Assembly: GCF_027924145.1 (NCBI RefSeq)
Contig: NZ_BRVP01000007.1
Span: 1 to 64,000 of the forward strand
Reading direction: 5' to 3'
Origin: Neptunitalea chrysea
Lineage (GTDB): Bacteria; Bacteroidota; Bacteroidia; Flavobacteriales; Flavobacteriaceae
Length of the DNA stretch: 64,000 bases
A model generated the notes under the pieces. That model saw nothing but the letters and a program-made list of their open reading frames with translations, was not told the DNA's origin and did no database searches. Each line of letters opens with the position of its first letter. Position 1 is the stretch's first letter. Below are positions 56,817 through 64,000 of this stretch, in pieces. A program made the position numbers and the translations under genes.

Positions 56817-57368
56817 ATGAGATTTATTTTGAAGTATTTTTGGATTGCGTTTAGCTTTTTTTGTTTAGCTTTTACGGTTCACTCAGAGGATAAACCTATT
56901 TTATGGAATAAGGAGCATAGATTGTCTTGGGATGATTTTAGAGCTGCTCCAGATGATGGTTCTAGGGCTGTTGCCATCACTGCATCAGGAATAAGTTACC
57001 AATTATCTGCGGAATTAAAAGAGAATGCAGTAGTAGAAGTGGATTGTGAGGTAGGTGCTTACTTTTATCCTTATGAATCTTGGTGCAAGCTTCATTTGAC
57101 AGATAAGAGTACTTTGGGGCATGAGCAATTACATTTCGATATATCTGAGTTAATGGCACGTGAATTTAGAAAACGAATAGCAAATAAAAAGTTTACTAAA
57201 AACGTGAAGCAAGAGGTGAAAGAAATTTATTTTGAAGTTTCAGACTCTTTAGATTTGCTTCAGAAATTATACGATAAAGAAACTAATTTTAGTATGAATG
57301 ATGAGAAACAAGCATATTGGCATCATAAAATTGCACTAGAATTAGAAGCTACGAAAAATTATCAGTAA
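56817..57368 (+). CDS. DUF922 secreted zincin-like protein
   Basis: 183 aa with an N-terminal signal or anchor helix (~5-22). Zincin motif HEQLHFDISE (HExxH) about two-thirds along, preceded by the DUF922 head LSWDDFRAAPDDGSRAVAIT. The family is predicted to be Zn-dependent peptidases. No biochemical role is known to me. It is directly adjacent to the LysM protein gene (stop and start touch), which suggests coupled translation and a cell-wall or envelope-protein target. Confidence 0.88.
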   Translation: MRFILKYFWIAFSFFCLAFTVHSEDKPILWNKEHRLSWDDFRAAPDDGSRAVAITASGISYQLSAELKENAVVEVDCEVGAYFYPYESWCKLHLTDKSTLGHEQLHFDISELMAREFRKRIANKKFTKNVKQEVKEIYFEVSDSLDLLQKLYDKETNFSMNDEKQAYWHHKIALELEATKNYQ

Positions 57369-57418
57369 ACTCTTCAAAATACGTCGATAAATTATATATC
57401 GATTATCAATTTTTACAG

Positions 57419-57649
57419 GTGAATTACGATAAAGAAAAACTGGTTGAGTTAGCGTTTGCTAAAATGCCTTTTGGAAAATATAAGGGATATTACTTAGTTG
57501 ATATTCCTGAGCCTTATTATGTTTGGTTTAAGCAAAAAGGATTTCCAGACAATAAGCTGGGGCTTCAGATGCAAAGTATGTACGAAATAAAAATTAACAG
57601 TCTTGAACCTTTGATTAGAAAAGTAAGGGAGCTCTACAGTAGGGGTTAA
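57419..57649 (+). CDS. DUF3820 family small protein
   Basis: 76 aa starting at GTG (57419); no ATG is available before the conserved core. Core: AKMPFGKYKGYYLVDIPEPYYVWFKQKGFP, the signature of DUF3820. Homologues are small cytoplasmic proteins of unsettled function, and the domain resembles the short beta-alpha motif seen near exonuclease folds. 50 bp after the DUF922 gene. Confidence 0.85.
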   Translation: MNYDKEKLVELAFAKMPFGKYKGYYLVDIPEPYYVWFKQKGFPDNKLGLQMQSMYEIKINSLEPLIRKVRELYSRG

Positions 57650-57716
57650 TTTTTTACCTCCATGAACCAATAAGTTGAAAATAATTTTAGAACGGGTACA
57701 AATTCAAAATCTATTA

Positions 57717-59423
<1,707 letters not shown>

Positions 59424-59453
59424 TTTAACTTATTGGATACGTTTTTGTTAAAG

Positions 59454-59480
59454 AAAAAGCACTTTAAATAAGTGCTTTTT
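59454..59480 (+). terminator. Intrinsic terminator of pyrG
   Basis: AAAAAGCACTT (59454-59464), loop TAAAT, AAGTGCTTTTT (59470-59480), followed by more T. Confidence 0.92.
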
Positions 59481-59531
59481 TTAAATATATAAATACAGTA
59501 ACCACATGAAGTGGTATAATTGAATAATCTA

Positions 59532-61412
59532 ATGGAAGAAAAAAAGTTAGACACTACAACAATTATCGGTTTTGTTTTGATTACAGCAATTTTGATTTGG
59601 ATGCTTTATGATAATCAAAAAAATGCCGAAAATCAGACAGCAGAAGCGACTAAAACTGAGCAAGTAGACAGCGCAAAAACTACAGCAGCAGAAGTAATAG
59701 CGCCAGAACCAGAAAAGGAGTTTACACTTAATTTAGCAGATTCTACAGAATTAGCTAAATATAAAAATAGCTTAGGTCCTTTTGCTTATTCAGCAACTTT
59801 AGAGTCAAATGCAAAGAGTGAATTTACAGAAGTAGAAAACGAAAAATTGTATCTTAAGATAAGTAATAAGGGAGGACAGATTATTGAGGCTAGATTAAAA
59901 GAATTTACTACTTACGATTCTGTTCCTGTTTATTTGGTTAAGGACAAAAATGCTTCTTTTGGTATAGAGCTTACCACAAACGATAATAGAACTTTTAATA
60001 CAAAGGATTTATATTTTGAACCTACAGAAACTGTTTCTGGAGATCAGGAAATAGTTACTATGCGTTTAAAGACCTCTGCAGATACATACCTTGAGTATAG
60101 ATATACTCTTAAGAAAGATGATTATCTAATAGATTTTGCGATTCAATCTAAAGGATTAAATGGTGCGGTTAATACCTCTAAGCCTATTACATTAGATTGG
60201 TCTTTAAATGGGATAAGACATGCTAAAAGTGCTTCTTACGAAAATAGATACACCCGTTTAACGTATAATCACGAAGACGAGAAAGTAGATAAACTTAGTC
60301 AGTCTGGTGATGATGAAGAAGTAGTTGAAAATACAACATGGCTTTCTTTTAGACAGCATTTCTTTAGTTCTATTTTAATTTCTGATAAAGCGTTTAAAAC
60401 AGCAGATTTAAAATCTAAAAACCTTATTGGTAAAGATGTTAATGATGCTGATGTTGAATTTACAAAAGCATATGCTGCAAGTTTACCTTTAGAATTATCT
60501 AATGGTGAGTTTAATTATGAAATGCATATGTACTATGGTCCTACTGATTATAAAGTACTTAAACAATATAAAGAGTATGGTATAGATGAGTCTATGCCAA
60601 CAGGTTGGGGTATTTTTGGTATAATTAACCGTTGGATTATTATGCCAGTATTCGACTTTTTAGTTAGCTTTTTACCAGCAGGATTTGCTATTATTGCGTT
60701 AACTATTTTAGTGAAATTGGTATTGTCTCCGGTGCAGTATAAGCAATTTGTATCTCAGGCTAAAATGAAGGTATTACGTCCTGAAATGGATGAAATCAAT
60801 AAAAAGTATGAAGATCAGCCAATGAAAAAACAACAAGAAACAATGTCATTGTACAAAAAAGCTGGTGTAAACCCCATGAGTGGTTGTTTGCCGGCTGTAT
60901 TACAGATGCCTGTTTTCTATGCGTTGTTTACATTTTTCCCAACAGCCTTTATATTAAGACAGAAGAGCTTCTTATGGGCAGATGACCTTTCTTCATACGA
61001 TTCTGTTATTAAATTACCTTTTGATGTGCCTTTCTATGGAAGTCACGTGAGTTTGTTTCCAATCTTAGCGTCTATTGCTATATTTATTTATATGCAAATG
61101 ACTTCTGCTCAGAGCATGGCTCAACAACAGCAACCTGGAATGCCTAATATGAAATTTCTATTGTATTTGTCTCCTGTAATGATGTTGGTATTCTTTAATC
61201 AATATGCGAGTGGTTTAAGTTTGTATTATTTTGTATCTAATACCATTACTATTTTTATTATGTTGGCAATTAAGAAGTTTATCATTGATGAAGATAAAAT
61301 TCATGCTAAAATTCAGGAAAATAAGAAAAAACCTAAAAAAGAAGGGAAGTTTCAGCAGCGTTTAAAGAAAATGATGGAACAGGCTGAGGCTCAGCAAAAA
61401 GGAAAAAAATAA
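59532..61412 (+). CDS. yidC: Membrane protein insertase YidC
   Basis: 626 aa from the ATG at 59532. An N-terminal membrane helix (~10-27), a large periplasmic domain (~60-350), then the conserved insertase core (~365-590). The core contains IIMPVFDFLVSFLP, ILVKLVLSPVQYKQFVSQAKMK, GVNPMSGCLPAVLQMPVFYAL and SPVMMLVFFNQYASGLSLYY. The C-terminus is strongly basic (KKPKKEGKFQQRLKKMMEQ), as in types that bind ribosomes. Inserts inner-membrane proteins with or without Sec. Confidence 0.98.
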   Translation: MEEKKLDTTTIIGFVLITAILIWMLYDNQKNAENQTAEATKTEQVDSAKTTAAEVIAPEPEKEFTLNLADSTELAKYKNSLGPFAYSATLESNAKSEFTEVENEKLYLKISNKGGQIIEARLKEFTTYDSVPVYLVKDKNASFGIELTTNDNRTFNTKDLYFEPTETVSGDQEIVTMRLKTSADTYLEYRYTLKKDDYLIDFAIQSKGLNGAVNTSKPITLDWSLNGIRHAKSASYENRYTRLTYNHEDEKVDKLSQSGDDEEVVENTTWLSFRQHFFSSILISDKAFKTADLKSKNLIGKDVNDADVEFTKAYAASLPLELSNGEFNYEMHMYYGPTDYKVLKQYKEYGIDESMPTGWGIFGIINRWIIMPVFDFLVSFLPAGFAIIALTILVKLVLSPVQYKQFVSQAKMKVLRPEMDEINKKYEDQPMKKQQETMSLYKKAGVNPMSGCLPAVLQMPVFYALFTFFPTAFILRQKSFLWADDLSSYDSVIKLPFDVPFYGSHVSLFPILASIAIFIYMQMTSAQSMAQQQQPGMPNMKFLLYLSPVMMLVFFNQYASGLSLYYFVSNTITIFIMLAIKKFIIDEDKIHAKIQENKKKPKKEGKFQQRLKKMMEQAEAQQKGKK

Positions 61413-61440
61413 AATTTTTTTTTAAGCACATAAAATATGA

Positions 61441-61471
61441 AAACCTTCCCATGTGTGGAAGGTTTTTTTAT
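61441..61471 (+). terminator. Intrinsic terminator of yidC
   Basis: AAACCTTCC (61441-61449), loop CATGTGT, GGAAGGTTT (61457-61465), followed by a T run. Confidence 0.92.
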
Positions 61472-61478
61472 ATCTAAA

Positions 61479-61509
61479 TTTGGAGGTATTTTATTTTTTT
61501 ATAAATTTG
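61479..61509 (+). promoter_or_regulatory. Consensus promoter (TTTG-N19-TAAATTTG) upstream of rtcB-prfH
   Basis: TTTG at 61479-61482, 19-bp spacer, TAnnTTTG at 61502-61509. Expected start near 61515, about 365 nt before the rtcB ATG. Confidence 0.65.
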
Positions 61510-61514
61510 ACCTT

Positions 61515-61879
61515 TGAAAATAAGTATTAACCTTTTAAAAAGCGAAGAAATGCACATTTATACTACATACTTCCAGTTGCCATTAGCTAGTGCTAATGTT
61601 CTTCGCGGTTTCCGTTTTTCATAGTTTAATTTCTTGATAGTACTTAAATGCGAAACCCGAAGATGAATTTTTCGGGAAATTTTATATGTACTTTTTTAAT
61701 TAGCCCGAACTAGATTGTTATTTACTCGATAATAGAGCATTAAATGCTTTTTGAGCTTGTCTCGAAATAGAAATTTAATTCTTACTGAATGCTTTTGGCT
61801 TGCCTTAAAGTAGTTTTTTAATTGGGTGAATTGGAGTAGTTGGTTTACATCCAGCAAGAGAAAATGAAACGAAATAATA
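61515..61879 (+). ncRNA. Candidate structured leader or small RNA upstream of rtcB-prfH
   Basis: Behind a consensus promoter, GCGAAGAA (61542-61549) pairs perfectly with TTCTTCGC (61599-61606). Inside it CATTAGC (61581-61587) pairs with GCTAATG (61592-61598), directly stacked on the outer 3' arm. Further pairs: GGTTTC (61607-61612) with GAAACC (61652-61657), or CCCGAA (61656-61661) with TTCGGG (61671-61676). These two overlap at 61656-61657 and exclude each other. A small terminator-like hairpin with a T4 tail lies at 61736-61752. No protein is encoded here. Role and boundaries are inference. Confidence 0.4.
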
Positions 61880-63271
61880 ATGGGAAAGAAATTAAACGGA
61901 AGGGACTTGATAAAGTTAGGTTTTCCAAAAGATAATTCAATAAACATAGCCTTAGGGCAAATATATAGATATAGAAAAGGAGAAAAGAAAGAAGTTGTTT
62001 TAGCTGAAGCCAAAGAGGTGCTAGTGACTCCTGAAAAATTTACAAATCATAGAACTTGGGGGAAACTAGCCGAAGGATTGCTAAATCAGGTAGAGGTTAA
62101 AATGCATCAATTGTTGAACTGTGGAGTTCCGTTTAGCGTTTTCGGAGAAAATGAGATTGATGAACAAGCAAAAAGACAGTTGTATGATGCACTTAAATTA
62201 CCAGTTGCCGTGCAAGGAGCGTTAATGCCTGATGCACATTGCGGTTATGGGTTGCCGATAGGAGGTGTATTGGCAACTGATGATGCGGTTATTCCGTATG
62301 GTGTTGGCGTTGATATTGGGTGTAGAATGAGCCTTTCGGTTTTTAATTTATCAGCGTCTTATATGAATGGGAAAAACGATATGTTAAAGAAAATTTTATT
62401 GGAGCATACTAAATTTGGTAAAAATGGAGTTCATAAAATTAAGGCAGATCATGCGATTTTTTCAAGAGATGAATTTAGGGAGATCCCGTTCGTAAAGAGT
62501 TTACTTGATAAGGCTTATAAACAATTGGGTACCTCTGGTGGAGGGAATCATTTTGTGGAACTCGGTATCGTGGATATTCTAGAGGATATTCCTGGAAATA
62601 AACTAGAGAAGGGTTCGTATCTAGGTGTATTGTCTCATAGTGGATCTAGGGGTTTAGGTTCAAGTATTGCAAAACACTATACCTATTTGGCTACTAAACA
62701 ATGTCCGCTGCCTAAGAATGTACAACACCTAGCTTGGTTAGGTATGAGTGGTCATGATGGTCAGGAGTATTGGCGGGCTATGAATTTAGCGGGTGATTAT
62801 GCCAAAGCTTGTCATGATAATATACATGCTAGAATAGCCAAAGCGTTGGGGGAACAAGTGGTGCTAAATATAGAGAACCACCACAATTTTGCATGGAAGG
62901 AATTGGTGAATGGTATGGAGTGTATAGTACATAGAAAAGGAGCAACGCCTGCAGGAGAAGGCCAATTGGGAATTATTCCGGGGTCTATGACTGCACCAGG
63001 CTATATTGTAATGGGTAAGGGGAATTTAGATTCCCTTCAATCTGCTTCTCATGGAGCGGGAAGGTTGTTTTCTAGAACAAAATGTAAAACCAGATTTACG
63101 CATAGTGATATTCGGAAAACGCTTAAAGATAATGATGTAACCTTAATTGGGGGTGGTGTAGATGAGGCGCCGATGGCGTACAAAGATATTAATACAGTAA
63201 TGGGCTTGCAGGAAGAGCTCGTGTCGGTATTAGGTACATTTACCCCAAAAATTGTAAGAATGGAAAAATGA
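61880..63271 (+). CDS. rtcB: RtcB family RNA ligase (PrfH-associated type)
   Basis: 463 aa. Joins 2',3'-cyclic phosphate or 3'-phosphate ends to 5'-OH ends using GTP and Mn. Active-site residues are intact: MPDAHCGYGLPIGG, C148 in VDIGCRM, SGGGNHFVELG, SHSGSRGLG, H391 in ASHGAGRLFSR (the GMP-linked His), and GGGVDEAPMAYKDI. It is about 55 residues longer than the Escherichia coli tRNA-ligase type because of an N-terminal extension (~1-68). Translation of prfH starts within its stop region, as in RtcB2-PrfH pairs that repair ribosomes cut in the decoding centre. Confidence 0.96.
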   Translation: MGKKLNGRDLIKLGFPKDNSINIALGQIYRYRKGEKKEVVLAEAKEVLVTPEKFTNHRTWGKLAEGLLNQVEVKMHQLLNCGVPFSVFGENEIDEQAKRQLYDALKLPVAVQGALMPDAHCGYGLPIGGVLATDDAVIPYGVGVDIGCRMSLSVFNLSASYMNGKNDMLKKILLEHTKFGKNGVHKIKADHAIFSRDEFREIPFVKSLLDKAYKQLGTSGGGNHFVELGIVDILEDIPGNKLEKGSYLGVLSHSGSRGLGSSIAKHYTYLATKQCPLPKNVQHLAWLGMSGHDGQEYWRAMNLAGDYAKACHDNIHARIAKALGEQVVLNIENHHNFAWKELVNGMECIVHRKGATPAGEGQLGIIPGSMTAPGYIVMGKGNLDSLQSASHGAGRLFSRTKCKTRFTHSDIRKTLKDNDVTLIGGGVDEAPMAYKDINTVMGLQEELVSVLGTFTPKIVRMEK

Positions 63272-63963
63272 TGGAGACTATTATTCAAATTACAGCAGGC
63301 AGAGGACCTACAGAGTGTACCTGGGTAGTAGCTCAGGTATTAAAAAAGTTTTTACAAGAAGCTAAAGATAATGGTATTGATGCGAATGTATTGGCAAAAG
63401 ATAAGGGGATTGAAAATGGAACCATAGCATCGGTTATAATACATTTGAAAGGGGCATCTGTACGCAAGTTTGTAAATACCTGGCTTGGAACTATACAATG
63501 GATAGGGAAAAGCAATTTTAGAAAATTTCACAAACGTAAGAACTGGTTTATAGGTATATTTGAGCACGAAAAAGCGAAACTGGGTACGTTTTCTGATAAT
63601 GATATAAAGTATCAGGCAACTCGAAGTAGCGGAGCAGGAGGTCAACATGTAAACAAAGTTAGCTCGGCGGTAAGAGCTACTCATGTTCCTACGGGCTTAA
63701 ATGTACAGGTGATGGATACACGTTCGCAGCATAAAAATAAAGTGATTGCTAAAGAACGTTTGTTAGAAAAATTAAAAGAAGAGCAATTAAAACAATATGA
63801 GGAACGGTTTTTGCAACAATGGCATAATCAGCTACAAGTGCAAAGAGGAAATCCGGTTAGAGTATTTAGCGGTTCTGATTTTAAAAAGAAAAATGTAGAT
63901 AAAAGATTTAAGAAACAAAGGTTAGCCTTAAAAACTAAGTTGAAAAATGACATCGATAGATAA
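63268..63963 (+). CDS. prfH: Peptide chain release factor H (PrfH)
   Basis: 231 aa release-factor homologue without the codon-recognition domain. GGQ catalytic motif at 124-126 (ATRSSGAGGQHVNKVSSAV), basic C-terminal tail (KKQRLALKTKLKND). The N-terminal ~110 residues form the PrfH-specific domain (IIQITAGRGPTECTWVVAQV). It overlaps the rtcB stop by 4 bp (a second ATG at 63271 is also possible). PrfH is known to free nascent chains from ribosomes with 16S rRNA cleaved in the decoding centre, so that RtcB can reseal them. Confidence 0.97.
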   Translation: MMETIIQITAGRGPTECTWVVAQVLKKFLQEAKDNGIDANVLAKDKGIENGTIASVIIHLKGASVRKFVNTWLGTIQWIGKSNFRKFHKRKNWFIGIFEHEKAKLGTFSDNDIKYQATRSSGAGGQHVNKVSSAVRATHVPTGLNVQVMDTRSQHKNKVIAKERLLEKLKEEQLKQYEERFLQQWHNQLQVQRGNPVRVFSGSDFKKKNVDKRFKKQRLALKTKLKNDIDR

Positions 63964-64000
63964 ATATTTGTTTCAGGCAATGGATAATTATCCATATAGT
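63947..64000 (+). CDS. Third gene of the rtcB-prfH operon (partial, N-terminus only)
   Basis: ATG at 63947 overlaps the last 17 bp of prfH in another frame. 18 residues are visible (MTSIDKYLFQAMDNYPYS) before the window ends. No signal peptide, so probably cytoplasmic. The helical, Tyr-rich start would suit a TPR-like protein, but this is too little to assign a family. The overlap strongly suggests translational coupling with prfH. Confidence 0.6.
   Translation, partial: MTSIDKYLFQAMDNYPYS

Noticed and set aside
61542-61606. attC-like integron site as an explanation for the nested inverted repeat
   Set aside because: The core-site motifs (GTTRRRY and its partner) are absent and no integrase gene is present.
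61741-61805. Imperfect direct repeat AATGCTTTTTGAGCTTGTCT / AATGCTTTTGGCTTGCCT
   Set aside because: Only two copies with mismatches in AT-rich leader DNA. Not enough to call a repeat element.

Overview
The window looks like the chromosome of a marine member of the Flavobacteriaceae (Bacteroidota). The DNA is AT-rich. Many genes carry the Bacteroidota -7 promoter element TAnnTTTG, in a few cases with a -33 TTG 19-20 bp upstream. Type IX secretion parts (PorT, the SprA-channel plug protein and a sorting-domain client), a lipoprotein TamL, a six-gene Na+-translocating NADH:quinone reductase and several families restricted to Bacteroidota (DUF4249, DUF3667, DUF5777) all fit. I do not name a species.

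Left part (1-26.6 kb, mostly minus strand). A beta-helix (tail-spike-like) gene runs off the left edge and is broken by frameshifts. Next is a four-gene envelope operon: a secreted protein, a TonB-dependent receptor with an STN domain, a DUF4249 lipoprotein, and an MG2/plug-like protein without a barrel, closed by a 44-bp palindromic terminator. Housekeeping genes follow: pnp, rpsO, accD, fbaA, tamL, a SpoU-type RNA methyltransferase, porT, ubiE/menG, an aspartate-type aminotransferase, rsmG, a broken outer-membrane protein gene, pruA, apaG, a DUF3667 protein and the type IX plug protein.

Middle (26.8-42.3 kb). The nqrABCDEF operon is followed by a secreted protein, a small conserved-looking cytoplasmic protein and apbE, which encodes the flavin transferase that matures NqrB and NqrC. 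Then comes a decaying sugar locus: a GH3 glycosidase gene with two frameshifts and two nonsense codons, and a frameshifted beta-barrel gene. Both are divergent from an intact Nudix-type regulator, with a 24-bp perfect palindrome between them. A methyltransferase, map and a BT0820-type HAD hydrolase form a short operon.

Right part (42.4-64 kb). An M1 peptidase, two small envelope proteins, pepE, glsA and tRNA-Gly(TCC) are followed by about 1 kb of gene remnants and a Crp/Fnr regulator. Next is a tight six-gene envelope cassette: OB-fold protein, DUF5777 barrel, cytochrome c lipoprotein, YceI, ankyrin protein, and a DOMON-like protein with a type IX sorting domain. guaA, a LysM/binding-protein-fold protein, a DUF922 zincin, a DUF3820 protein, pyrG and yidC come next. 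The window ends in an rtcB-prfH RNA-repair and ribosome-rescue pair plus the start of a third overlapping gene. This operon lies behind a consensus promoter and a roughly 365-nt leader that appears structured.

The best candidates for undescribed biology are the YceI/DOMON/cytochrome cassette, the structured leader upstream of rtcB-prfH with its third gene, and the small protein between nqrF and apbE. Several loci are clearly decaying, so the genome appears to be losing some carbohydrate and surface functions.
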